DNA of 7,289 nucleotides. Source: Desulfobacterales bacterium. Its GTDB lineage: Bacteria > Desulfobacterota > DSM-4660 > Desulfatiglandales > Desulfatiglandaceae. Where the stretch lies: positions 1 to 7,289 of the forward strand of contig JAKLQB010000923.1 of NCBI GenBank assembly GCA_022013615.1, read 5' to 3'. How positions within the stretch are numbered: position 1 is the first letter of the stretch; every line of letters starts with the position of its first letter. Positions 1 to 6,842 of this stretch are shown here, in pieces. A model generated the notes under the pieces. That model saw only the letters and a program-made list of their open reading frames with translations, did no database searches and had not been told where the DNA came from. The position numbers and the translations under genes were made by a program.

Positions 1-420
1 GAACTGGTGGGCGCTTTCTGTAATCCCCTTTTCTTCTGCCCGCTGGAATCTGTTTCGCACCACGGCACCGAAAAAGGTTGACCTGGTTCTACAATGACGC
101 CCTATCTTGACGTTATCGATCACTGTCAGGTTGTCGAAAAGCCGGATATTTTGAAACGTGCGGGCGATTCCCAAACCTGTGACCGCCTCCGGCTTCTTTC
201 CACCTATAGAGATGGTGCGACCCCCGTTGGTAAATATAAGCTGACCACCGGTCGGTGTCTCAATCCCGGCTACGCAATTAAAAAGTGTCGTCTTGCCGGC
301 GCCGTTCGGTCCAATAAGGCCAATGATCTCACCCCGCTTGATGTCGAAAGTGATATCCTTAAGGGCCTCCAGGCCGCCAAAGTTTTTGAAAAGCTTCTTT
401 ATTTCCAGGATCGGTGTCAT
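1..420 (-). CDS. livG: Branched-chain amino acid ABC transporter ATP-binding protein LivG (N-terminal part, cut by window start)
   Basis: This is the cytoplasmic ATPase that powers the LivHM permease. Read leftward from the ATG at 420-418, 140 codons are open to the window edge, so the protein is cut by the window, not broken. Visible are an N-terminal strand ([20 protein letters not shown]), the Walker A loop GPNGAGKTT at residues 37-45 and the Q-loop [10 protein letters not shown] with Gln90, whose wording is typical of LivG. The signature motif, Walker B and H-loop lie outside the window. The start overlaps the livM stop as ATGA, which suggests translational coupling; no strong Shine-Dalgarno is seen before it. 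LivG proteins are usually about 250-260 residues, so somewhat over half is present. LivF, the partner ATPase, would be expected next downstream. The family is clear; the transported ligand cannot be read from this subunit. Confidence 0.93.
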   Translation of the reverse strand, partial: MTPILEIKKLFKNFGGLEALKDITFDIKRGEIIGLIGPNGAGKTTLFNCVAGIETPTGGQLIFTNGGRTISIGGKKPEAVTGLGIARTFQNIRLFDNLTVIDNVKIGRHCRTRSTFFGAVVRNRFQRAEEKGITESAHQF

Positions 421-1466
421 TTTTTCATGCCCACAGCAGGCTTAACTTTTTTCCTTTTGACCCGGCCTGCCCGCATCTGAGCTGCTACCGCCGCAATGGG
501 CATCATACCTGCCGGACGAAATCGCATCATAAGAACCATAATAAGACCAAAAGCCAGGAAACGAACATTCACCGGCATGCCCAACAGGGGCAGGATTTCA
601 CGAAGTACTTCACTCAGCGAAACCAGAACCAGGGCGCCGATCATAACGCCCCATATGTTGCCCATACCGCCTAATACGATCATGCACAAAATCAAAAAGG
701 ATTCCCAGAACTTGAACATATCAGGTGACAGGAATGTCACCCACCTGGCAAAGAAGCTGCCGCCCACCGCGCCGAAGGCGGCGCTGATGGCGAAGGCGAT
801 GACCTTATACGCCAGCAGGTTTATGCCGCAGGAGACAGCCGCTACCTCGTCATCTCGAATAGCAAACCAGGCCCGGCCAAGGCGGGAGTCCTGGATGCGG
901 TACATGACAAAGACGGTCACAAGGACCATGACAATAGCGAGATAGTAGTATGGCAACTCGCCTATGAATTCCCATTTAGGGCCCCCAAAGAGTGTAAGGT
1001 CGATGGACACCACATCAATTCCCGGCAGGCCAAGGGGTCCCCGGGTGAGCCAGATCTCGTTGGTCAGAAAGAGCACGACCAGCTCTGAAAAGCCGAAGGT
1101 CACAATGGCAAAGTAGTCGCCAGTGAGCCTGAGCGTTGGGGCTCCCAATAGGATGCCCCAGAGGGCCCCATTCATGAAGGCCAGGGGAATAATCACCCAG
1201 AATGAAAGGCCAAAATGATAGGTAAGGAGACCCGAAGTGTAAGCTCCGATGCCGTAAAACCCGACATAACCTAAGTCCAGCAGTCCGTTGAAGCCGGGCA
1301 CGATGTTTAACCCAAGGGCCAGAATCATGTAAAGCAAGACAAGGATAGCAATATGAAGCACGTAATCAGTTACAAAGGGAAAAAACGGCAGGATCAGTGC
1401 CAGAGCCAGAAGGCCGATCCTGATTTTTCCGCCGCGAGTCAGGTTCTGTAGTCTCAATTTACCCAT
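417..1466 (-). CDS. livM: Branched-chain amino acid ABC transporter permease LivM
   Basis: This is one of the two inner-membrane permease subunits of the LivHMGF importer, 349 residues long, close to the usual size. It is strongly hydrophobic. The family hallmark [20 protein letters not shown] lies at residues 52-71, the cytoplasmic loop that contacts the ATPase ([14 protein letters not shown], about 203-216) follows the middle membrane segments, and [13 protein letters not shown] (266-278) and RFRPAGMM (315-322) are the expected C-terminal motifs. The last 20 or so residues form a lysine/arginine-rich cytoplasmic tail. The ATG at 1466-1464 lies one base after the livH stop, and the stop overlaps the livG start, so expression is probably coupled to both neighbours. 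The substrate is inferred only from the family; LivM-type permeases also serve amide, urea or aromatic-compound importers. Confidence 0.95.
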   Translation of the reverse strand: MGKLRLQNLTRGGKIRIGLLALALILPFFPFVTDYVLHIAILVLLYMILALGLNIVPGFNGLLDLGYVGFYGIGAYTSGLLTYHFGLSFWVIIPLAFMNGALWGILLGAPTLRLTGDYFAIVTFGFSELVVLFLTNEIWLTRGPLGLPGIDVVSIDLTLFGGPKWEFIGELPYYYLAIVMVLVTVFVMYRIQDSRLGRAWFAIRDDEVAAVSCGINLLAYKVIAFAISAAFGAVGGSFFARWVTFLSPDMFKFWESFLILCMIVLGGMGNIWGVMIGALVLVSLSEVLREILPLLGMPVNVRFLAFGLIMVLMMRFRPAGMMPIAAVAAQMRAGRVKRKKVKPAVGMKK

Positions 1467-1467
1467 C

Positions 1468-2364
1468 TCACATACTCTTTTTGGTTTCTTTGAGTACCTT
1501 GCCGAATAGGCCCGCAGGTATCAAGATAATAACGATGATCATGACGGCGTAAGAGATGCCGTCCCGGTAGAGCGAACTCAAATATCCCGCCCCAAGAGCC
1601 TCGGCCACACCTAACACGACCCCGCCTAACATAGCCCCGGGCACCGAACCAATACCACCCAGCACGGCAGCGGCGAATGCCTTGACCCCGGCGACATAAC
1701 CCATAGTTGGGAAGATCGAGTTGTAGAAAGCGCCCACCATGATGCCGGCGGCACCCCCTAAGGCTCCGGCCAGGGCGAAGGTGTAAGAGATTACCCGGTT
1801 GACGTTTATCCCTGTAAGGGCAGCCATGGTCTTGTTCTGGGCCACAGCCCTCATTGCCTTGCCCCATCTGGTTTTTTTGATGATCAGGTTGAGCCCGACC
1901 ATCATGACAATGGTAATAGTGAAGATAAAGAGATGAAACCAGGAAAGATTGACCCCTCCAAAAGTGACGGCCGTTTTCTCAAAATAGGCGGGAAGCGCTC
2001 CATGGGGAAAGGGCTTGGGCCTGGAACCCCAGATAATCATGGCCAGGTTTTGAAGGAAGATCGACATGCCGATGGCCGTGATCAGCGCGGCCAGACGGGG
2101 TGATTGTCTCAATGGACGATAGGCGACAATATCCAGCAACACTCCGCAGACAGCACAGCAGGCCATGGCTACGAGAAACGCGACGTAAAAGGGCAGACCC
2201 AGGAAACTGATGAAAGTGATGGCGAAATAGGCGCCCAGCATGTAGATTTCGCCGTGGGCAAAGTTAATAAGCTGGATAACACCGTAGATCATGGTGTAAC
2301 CAACGGCGATCATGGCATATATGCCACCGATGGTCAGTCCGTTGACAAGTTGCTGTAAAAGCAA
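1468..2364 (-). CDS. livH: Branched-chain amino acid ABC transporter permease LivH
   Basis: This is the second inner-membrane permease of the importer and should pair with LivM. It has 298 residues, normal for the family. Motifs seen are LVNGLTIGGIYAMIAVGYTM (7-26), NFAHGEIYMLGAY (34-46), RPLRQSPRLAALITAIG (83-99), the ATPase-contact loop RAVAQNKTMAALTGIN (172-187) and LGGIGSVPGAMLGG (235-248). The start is a TTG at 2364-2362: it is the only start codon between the in-frame TAA at 2382-2380 and the conserved N-terminus, and it follows the Shine-Dalgarno GGAGGG (2373-2368). A nearby ATG at 2375-2373 is out of frame. The gene lies about 80 bases downstream of livK, behind a hairpin, and one base before livM. 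Confidence 0.95.
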   Translation of the reverse strand: MLLQQLVNGLTIGGIYAMIAVGYTMIYGVIQLINFAHGEIYMLGAYFAITFISFLGLPFYVAFLVAMACCAVCGVLLDIVAYRPLRQSPRLAALITAIGMSIFLQNLAMIIWGSRPKPFPHGALPAYFEKTAVTFGGVNLSWFHLFIFTITIVMMVGLNLIIKKTRWGKAMRAVAQNKTMAALTGINVNRVISYTFALAGALGGAAGIMVGAFYNSIFPTMGYVAGVKAFAAAVLGGIGSVPGAMLGGVVLGVAEALGAGYLSSLYRDGISYAVMIIVIILIPAGLFGKVLKETKKSM

Positions 2365-2365
2365 A

Positions 2366-2373
2366 CGCCCTCC
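2366..2373 (-). promoter_or_regulatory. Ribosome binding site deciding a TTG start for livH
   Basis: Minus-strand GGAGGG at 2373-2368 lies just before the TTG at 2364-2362. Counting from the GGAG core leaves 5 bases to the start codon. No ATG or GTG exists in this frame between the upstream stop and the conserved protein start, so TTG is the best choice. Confidence 0.7.
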
Positions 2374-2388
2374 ATTACTTTATAGCAA

Positions 2389-2416
2389 GACGCCGGAACC
2401 CGAAAGTTCCGGCGTC
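2389..2416 (-). terminator. Hairpin between livK and livH (partial terminator or mRNA stabiliser)
   Basis: GACGCCGGAAC at 2389-2399 is perfectly complementary to GTTCCGGCGTC at 2406-2416, giving an 11-bp GC-rich stem with a 6-base loop that reads UUUCGG on the minus-strand RNA. It starts 28 bases after the livK stop. The bases that follow (TTGCTATAAAG) are not a U-tract, so a full intrinsic terminator is unlikely. Such hairpins commonly protect the upstream mRNA or cause partial termination, keeping binding protein in excess over permeases; that role here is inferred. Confidence 0.75.
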
Positions 2417-2444
2417 CAATTGGTTCATCTAATTATTTTATCAA

Positions 2445-3584
2445 CTACTTGGCCGCTACAAACTTGCCGTCCTTGACCACTTTGACGAAGGCGGGTTTGG
2501 AACAGTCACCCTTCTTATCAAAATAGGTAAGGCCGGTAACACCCGTGTAGCCGTTGGCCTCGGAATCGATCGCAGCCAGGCCGTCACGGATTTTTTCCCG
2601 GTCAGGGCCGGTTTTGGCAATGACCTGGGCCAGGATACCAAGGCAGTCATAGGCATTGGCGCTCATCCAGTCCACATCACGGCCATAAGTCTTCTTGTAC
2701 TGTTCGGCGAACTCCTTGCCAGCAGGGCTGGCCGATGCTGCCAGGAAGGGAACTGTGCAGTAAGTGTTGTCGGCTGCCTTGCCGCCGATCTTGATGTAGT
2801 CTTCGTTATCAATGCCGTCAGCACCGAAGAGCGGGCCAGTAAACCCAAGCTTACGTCCCTGGCCGGCGATCAGGGCGCCTTCCGGGTGGTAGCCGCACAG
2901 GAATATCGTCTCTGGCTTGTCGCGTAAAAGTTTAGTCAACTGGGGCGTGAAGTCGGTTGTACCGGTCATGTAAGCCTCAACACCGGTGACATTCACACCG
3001 CCAGCCTTAGCTCCTGCCATAAAAGAGTCTTTGAGCCCAATGGCGTAATCGTTATTCTCATAGAAAATGGCAACCTTGTTCTTGCCCAGCAGTTTTGGCA
3101 CAACGTAGTTTGCAAGGTATTTTCCCTGGAAATCGTCTGTATAACAATTCCGGAAGAACCAACCCTTACCCACATCGCCAATTGTCGGGTTAGTAGAGGT
3201 AGGTGATAAGGCCGGGAGCCCTGCCCGAACGTAGATAGGCATGGCAGCCAGGGTGGCAGAGGAGCAAAGGTGGCCAATGACTGCCACGATGCTTTTGTCC
3301 GCTGCGAATTTAGCGCCAACCGTACCGGCGTCCTTGGGCTGACATAGGTCATCACCCCATACGAGTTCCACCTTCTGACCGTTAATGCCGCCAGCATCAT
3401 TGATCTCTTTGAGTTTCAGGTTGACGCCGGCCTTGATGTTGTCACCGTAAGAAGCCAAATTGCCTGTAAAAGGGGCTGCCACGCCGATCCTGATGTCCCC
3501 GGCCATGGCTCCGGTGGTAATGCCAAAGATCAATGCCAGACCCAAGACCAGACCTGCAAATAGAAATGTTCGTTTGTTCCTCAT
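2445..3584 (-). CDS. livK: Branched-chain amino acid ABC transporter periplasmic substrate-binding protein (LivK/LivJ family)
   Basis: This is the periplasmic receptor that captures the ligand and delivers it to LivHM. It has 379 residues. The N-terminus is a classical Sec signal peptide: basic RNKR at 2-5, a hydrophobic core at 7-24 and a likely signal peptidase I cut after AMA (26-28), giving a mature start GDIRIGVAAP. There is no lipobox cysteine, so it is not a lipoprotein. The first lobe shows GINGQKVEL (66-74), Cys81 and Cys107 in the positions of the conserved LivJ disulfide, and GHLCSSAT (104-111) followed by LSPTSTNPT, where the family binds the ligand's alpha-amino and carboxyl groups. 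This supports an amino acid ligand, though which one cannot be told. It is first in the operon, with a strong ribosome site AAAGGAGGA (3599-3591) and its own promoter upstream. Confidence 0.94.
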   Translation of the reverse strand: MRNKRTFLFAGLVLGLALIFGITTGAMAGDIRIGVAAPFTGNLASYGDNIKAGVNLKLKEINDAGGINGQKVELVWGDDLCQPKDAGTVGAKFAADKSIVAVIGHLCSSATLAAMPIYVRAGLPALSPTSTNPTIGDVGKGWFFRNCYTDDFQGKYLANYVVPKLLGKNKVAIFYENNDYAIGLKDSFMAGAKAGGVNVTGVEAYMTGTTDFTPQLTKLLRDKPETIFLCGYHPEGALIAGQGRKLGFTGPLFGADGIDNEDYIKIGGKAADNTYCTVPFLAASASPAGKEFAEQYKKTYGRDVDWMSANAYDCLGILAQVIAKTGPDREKIRDGLAAIDSEANGYTGVTGLTYFDKKGDCSKPAFVKVVKDGKFVAAK

Positions 3585-3590
3585 AGCTGT

Positions 3591-3599
3591 TCCTCCTTT
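3591..3599 (-). promoter_or_regulatory. Strong ribosome binding site of livK
   Basis: Minus-strand AAAGGAGGA is a near-perfect anti-16S match, 6 bases before the ATG at 3584-3582. It fixes the livK start and fits high production of a periplasmic binding protein. Confidence 0.85.
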
Positions 3600-3627
3600 G
3601 ATTAAGTGTTAATGTGGCACAATTACC

Positions 3628-3667
3628 CGAAAAAACTTAATTTTTAGCAACAAAAAGTTGCTTTTCG
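3628..3667 (-). promoter_or_regulatory. livK mRNA leader with two competing hairpins
   Basis: In the predicted untranslated leader of livK, AGCAAC (3646-3651) and GTTGCT (3657-3662) form a 6-bp stem with a 5-base loop. An alternative larger stem pairs CGAAAA (3628-3633) with TTTTCG (3662-3667) and AACTT (3634-3638) with AAGTT (3655-3659), leaving a 2-base bulge. The two structures share bases and cannot both form completely. No leader peptide rich in Leu, Ile or Val was found here, so classical peptide attenuation is not supported. Any switching role is an inference. Confidence 0.4.
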
Positions 3668-3675
3668 TGGAAAGC

Positions 3676-3704
3676 ATAATAGGGAAAAGAAGACAGTGTG
3701 TCAA
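3676..3704 (-). promoter_or_regulatory. Sigma70-type promoter of livK
   Basis: Read on the minus strand, TTGACA (3704-3699) is separated by exactly 17 bases from TATTAT (3681-3676), five of six matches to the -10 consensus. Transcription would start near 3669 and give a leader of about 85 bases before livK. Position, spacing and strength all suit the liv operon. Confidence 0.8.
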
Positions 3705-3729
3705 GGATAATTTGCGAATGTAATGATTC

Positions 3730-3758
3730 AGTATGTAATTTGGTGATGGCGCTGTCAA
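3730..3758 (-). promoter_or_regulatory. Possible second, upstream promoter of livK
   Basis: On the minus strand TTGACA (3758-3753) is followed after 17 bases by CATACT (3735-3730), four of six matches to the -10 consensus. It lies 54 bases upstream of the stronger livK promoter. Its -35 box is also the left tip of the 50-bp inverted repeat, so it may be only part of that symmetry. Confidence 0.4.
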
Positions 3759-3802
3759 TGAATAAAGGGGCTTTTGTGTAAAAGCCCCTCTATTGTTTGA
3801 CA
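3753..3802. repeat. 50-bp near-perfect inverted repeat between divergent promoters
   Basis: The left arm 3753-3775 and right arm 3780-3802 match at 20 of 23 positions when one is reverse-complemented, with a 4-base centre GTGT at 3776-3779. The inner 10 bp (AGGGGCTTTT against AAAAGCCCCT) are perfect, and the outer 6 bases of each arm are TTGACA facing outward. Neither the main livK promoter nor the rightward consensus promoter would transcribe it, so it more likely acts as DNA (operator or insulator) or ends a transcript not recognised here. Minus-strand RNA would read TTTATT after the inner stem, a mediocre U-tract, so a leftward terminator is the main alternative. Confidence 0.75.
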
Positions 3803-3825
3803 TCACTGGGGTTTTTCGTTATAAT
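3797..3825 (+). promoter_or_regulatory. Perfect consensus sigma70 promoter for the nucleotide-sugar dehydrogenase gene
   Basis: TTGACA at 3797-3802, a 17-base spacer and TATAAT at 3820-3825 match the textbook optimum at every position. Transcription would start near 3832, giving a leader of about 137 bases. The -35 box is the right tip of the 50-bp inverted repeat, so anything binding that repeat would probably affect this promoter. Confidence 0.85.
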
Positions 3826-3892
3826 ACAAAAGTTTTACTCCCCGCCATATCACCCTGAAAAGCAGAGGACACGTCCCAGTTAGAAAGACAAA

Positions 3893-3934
3893 ATGATAGT
3901 AAAACTTCAATTCTGTCTGGACCTGGAAATTTGA
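3893..3934 (+). other. Possible short upstream reading frame in the dehydrogenase leader
   Basis: An ATG at 3893 opens 13 codons (MIVKLQFCLDLEI) ending at TGA 3932-3934, inside the leader and 34 bases before the main start. The bases upstream (AGAAAGACAAA) give no clear ribosome site. It could be chance; translation is not supported by sequence alone. Confidence 0.15.
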
Positions 3935-3950
3935 GAAGTAACATTATTGA

Positions 3951-3956
3951 AAGGAG
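3951..3956 (+). promoter_or_regulatory. Ribosome binding site of the dehydrogenase gene
   Basis: AAGGAG lies 12 bases before the ATG at 3969. The spacing is longer than usual, but no other in-frame start lies between them, so the ATG stands. Confidence 0.7.
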
Positions 3957-3968
3957 ATACCTGGTTTT

Positions 3969-5603
3969 ATGGAATATTCGATCAGCCCGGACGGCGAGAA
4001 ATTCAAAATACCCGAAGAAGAGGATTACGCACGAGAATACGAGAGGCTTGAGAAACTGGTAACGGCCCGCAGAGAAGAGGGCTTCGAAATTGTGGTGGTC
4101 ATGGGCCTGGGTTTTGTGGGAGCTGTGATGGCCGGTGTGGTGGCAGATTCAGTGGACAAAAAGACAGGCAAACCTGCTAAATATGTGATCGGCATGCAGA
4201 GGCCGAGCACACGTAGTTTCTGGAAGATACCGCTTTTTAATCGTGGTATATCACCCATAAAGGCAGAGGATCCTGAAGTTGCCCCTATGATTGATCGATG
4301 CGTAAATAAGAAACAGACAATGACGGCTACTTTTACATACGATGCCCTGAAGCTGGCAGATGTTCTGGTGGTGGATGTCCAATGCGATTTTCTCAAGCAG
4401 GAACTGGGCAATCTCAGGAGCGGATATGCGGACATCAGCGCCCTGGAGACCAGCTTTAAGAAAATCGGAGAGAAGATTTCACCCCATTGTCTCGTATTGA
4501 TAGAAACCACCGTGCCGCCTGGCACTACGGAGTATGTGGCCGACCCGCTGCTAAAAAAGGCATTCAGGACCCGGGGCATTGATGATGAACCACTATTGGC
4601 CCATAGCTTTGAAAGGGTAATGCCTGGAAAAGATTACGTACGTTCCATTAGAGACTTCTGGCGCGTGTGCAGCGGGATCAACCAAAATGCACGGGAGAAG
4701 GTCACCCAGTTTCTGTCCGAAATCCTCAATGTGGATGAATTCCCGTTAACTGTCCTTGACAGGCCCATTGAAAGCGAGACCTGCAAAATTGTGGAAAACA
4801 GTTACAGGGCCACCATACTTGCCTTTCTTCATGAATGGAGCCTGTTCGCAGAGAACAACGGCGTTGATCTTATTAAAGTAACGAATGCCATTAAGGTTCG
4901 GCCCACCCATAGCAACATCATTTTTCCAGGCCCTGGAATCGGCGGCTATTGCCTCCCAAAAGATGGAGGTTTAGGTATCTGGGCCGACAAGCATTTGATG
5001 GGTTTTGAGAATGACATATTCAAGATCACTCCACAAGCCATTGATATTAATGATACAAGAGGATTGCACGCGGCCAGATTAGTGAGAGACGCGCTCAGAA
5101 ATATGGGCCGCATTGTGGCGGCCTCACAGGTTACTATCCTCGGGGTTTCCTACCGCGAAGATGTGGGGGATACTCGGTATAGTGGATCTGAGATTATTGT
5201 CCGGAAATTGACCGAAATGGGGGCTGAAGTTAAGGCCCATGATCCCTATGTACAACATTGGTGGGAGCTTGAAAAACAGGATACCTACCCGGCAGTAAGT
5301 GCGAGCTGGTCACGGTTTTTCCGAAACCAGGAGGAACTCAGTAAATTCCGAATGTCGGCTGACCTGGAGGAGGCCCTTAAAGATTCTGACGCCGTGGTCC
5401 TTGCTGTCCGGCATAAGGCCTATTTAGAACTCGATCCGGACGAAGTGGTCAGGATGGCAGGCTCCCCCCTTGCGGTTGTGGACTGTTTCGGCATCCTGGA
5501 TGATGCAAGGATCGAGCGGTACTTTGAATTGGGATGTGAGGTCAAGGGCCTTGGTCGTGGTCACATAAACCGCATAAAAGATAAGGTTCGAAAAAGGGTT
5601 TAG
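3969..5603 (+). CDS. UDP-glucose/GDP-mannose dehydrogenase family protein (nucleotide-sugar 6-dehydrogenase), long form
   Basis: Members oxidise the C6 alcohol of a nucleotide-linked sugar to a carboxylate in two NAD(P)-dependent steps, feeding capsule, O-antigen or exopolysaccharide synthesis in the cytoplasm. The Rossmann loop GLGFVG is at 46-51, ETTVPPGT at 179-186 and ERVMPG at 215-220. The middle domain has Lys273 and Asn277 in CKIVENSYRA, then the catalytic cysteine motif GIGGYCLPKD with Cys328 and Asp332. The C-terminal sugar-binding domain opens with LGVSYREDVGDTR (391-403). All catalytic residues expected for the family are present. At 544 residues it is about 100 longer than usual: a charged extension of about 38 residues precedes the Rossmann fold and the first domain is expanded. 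The usual acidic residue ending the second strand is replaced (VIGMQR, 73-78). No sugar-pathway genes are adjacent, so the substrate cannot be named. Confidence 0.88.
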   Translation: MEYSISPDGEKFKIPEEEDYAREYERLEKLVTARREEGFEIVVVMGLGFVGAVMAGVVADSVDKKTGKPAKYVIGMQRPSTRSFWKIPLFNRGISPIKAEDPEVAPMIDRCVNKKQTMTATFTYDALKLADVLVVDVQCDFLKQELGNLRSGYADISALETSFKKIGEKISPHCLVLIETTVPPGTTEYVADPLLKKAFRTRGIDDEPLLAHSFERVMPGKDYVRSIRDFWRVCSGINQNAREKVTQFLSEILNVDEFPLTVLDRPIESETCKIVENSYRATILAFLHEWSLFAENNGVDLIKVTNAIKVRPTHSNIIFPGPGIGGYCLPKDGGLGIWADKHLMGFENDIFKITPQAIDINDTRGLHAARLVRDALRNMGRIVAASQVTILGVSYREDVGDTRYSGSEIIVRKLTEMGAEVKAHDPYVQHWWELEKQDTYPAVSASWSRFFRNQEELSKFRMSADLEEALKDSDAVVLAVRHKAYLELDPDEVVRMAGSPLAVVDCFGILDDARIERYFELGCEVKGLGRGHINRIKDKVRKRV

Positions 5604-5617
5604 TGTATTCCCTGATA

Positions 5618-6804
5618 TTATCGTTCCTTGGGCCTGGCATAACTGATTAAGAGAGCTGAGGTGAAGTAAAAAATAGCCAAATAGATAAAGACCAGGCTGA
5701 AATCACCATGGGTTGCGTCGAGCAAATGGCCGCTTAGCCACGGTCCCAAGGCACCCGCAATGAAACCATAGGCCGTAAACACCAGACCAAAAATAGCTCC
5801 GAAGTGCTTCATTCCAAAACAGTCGCTGGCCAGCGGGGCCGAGACAGCGAACAGGGTGCCAAAGGCAAAACCCACTATCGCCGCAAGCACGGCCCATAAA
5901 ACAAGACCTTCCACGAGAGGCAGCAACAGGTATGCGCACCCGGCCCCGTGAAACGCCAGCGTCATGGTCACATTACGTCCGAAAAGGTCAGACAGGTGCC
6001 CGCTTGCCAGCCTGCTCAGGCCATTGGTCAGGTTAAATGCGGTCAATATCAGTACCGCCTCCTTTATGGCCAGGCCCTTTGCCAGCCCGAACGCGGTAGA
6101 AAGAGTTACCATAGCGATGCCTGCCGCCCCGCCCAGGGCCCAGGTAAACCACAGAAACCAGAATGTTCTGGTACGCAAGCTCTGGGCCACTGTAAGAGAC
6201 ATGCCCGGACCAAGGACGCTATCAGACTGGCCCGACAGAGAGGGCTCCAGTGCCTTTGGAGGTCGCATAAATGGTGCCGCAACTACACCAATGACTAAGG
6301 CCACAAGCCCTAAAATCAGAGTCATGGGAGCATATCCCAGGTAATATAGCATCTGGCTGAAAATGGGGGACATGATGGCCGCCGAGAGGCCGAAGACCAT
6401 GCTCACTAATCCCGCAACCAATCCACGCCTGTGGGGATACCATTGTTGGACAATCGTCAGGGCCGGTATGTAGATAAGCGAGGATGAAGCGCCCACAAGT
6501 ACACGTGGTTTATGCTGACGGCCTGGCCGACAATGATAGTACTAGTGCCGCAAAGGACTCCTCCTATTGCGGTCAACCATGCAGGCCCGATCTTTTCCTG
6601 CCAGCGGCCGGTAAGGAACATAAATATACCCACCGCAGCAAGCACAAAGAAAAGCGTCTGGCCAATCGCTCCCCGGCCCACGTCAAATGTAGCCTGCCAA
6701 TACTGTCCCATAACGCCGGGAAAGCTGAAGATAAAGGCCCCGGGCCAAAATATGGCTGCACAACTGGCGGTCAGGGCCACTGGCCCTTTAAGACGATTAG
6801 TCAT
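5618..6804 (-). pseudogene. Major facilitator superfamily transporter, OxlT-like, broken by a frameshift
   Basis: Two adjacent minus-strand frames together make one MFS carrier of about 395 codons. The first (ATG 6804-6802 after GAGG at 6813-6810, stop 6459-6457) holds about three membrane segments and the loop GRWQEKIG. The second is recognisable from about 6496, where GASSSLIYIPALTIVQQWYP and then HRRGLVAG continue the carrier, down to TAA at 5620-5618; it includes the second-half loop GHLSDLFGR. The reading frame must change somewhere between 6457 and 6541, most likely near 6494-6505, by a net loss of one base (or gain of two). Wording resembles the oxalate/formate antiporter-like group, but the substrate is unknown. 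The GTG at 6496 has no evident ribosome site, so the second half is unlikely to be an independent gene. A sequencing error remains possible. It converges with the dehydrogenase gene, 14 bases apart. Confidence 0.82.
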
Positions 6805-6842
6805 GTCTGCCTCGTTATGATGGTAATAGAGCTTTTGTGTCA

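Larger units (their letters stand above)
3585..3968. other. Divergent intergenic control region, no convincing gene
   Basis: This 384-bp stretch separates livK from the rightward dehydrogenase gene. It is AT-rich and contains the two promoter systems, the 50-bp inverted repeat, the livK leader hairpins and a 137-base leader for the rightward gene. The longest reading frame inside it (minus strand, 3609-3806, 65 codons) crosses both promoter elements and has no ribosome site or recognisable domain, so it is not treated as a gene. Confidence 0.8.

Noticed and set aside
94..480. Plus-strand reading frames opposite livG and livM (94-480, 414-674, 496-945)
   Set aside because: They lie antisense to genes with clear LivG and LivM motifs, and their translations have no family features.
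1454..1867. Extra minus-strand frame inside livH
   Set aside because: It is a Gly/Arg-rich out-of-frame translation of livH, with no features of its own.
2456..3400. Several alternative frames inside livK
   Set aside because: Out-of-frame shadows of a gene whose signal peptide and binding motifs are clear in one frame.
3766..3789. Inner hairpin read as the terminator of a plus-strand transcript
   Set aside because: No upstream plus-strand gene exists, and CTATTGTTTG after the stem is a poor U-tract; the larger 50-bp symmetry is a better description.
3609..3806. 65-codon minus-strand reading frame in the livK upstream region
   Set aside because: It runs through the livK promoter and the inverted repeat, lacks a ribosome site and has no recognisable domain. 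The regulatory reading explains the sequence better.
4025..4579. 184-codon minus-strand frame opposite the dehydrogenase gene
   Set aside because: It is antisense to the Rossmann domain of a well-supported gene, and its Ser/Thr-rich translation shows no domain.
5591..5613. Possible leftward terminator after the MFS gene (AGGG...CCCT then TTTTT on the minus strand)
   Set aside because: The stem is only 4 bp with an 11-base loop and overlaps the end of the convergent dehydrogenase gene; too weak to call.
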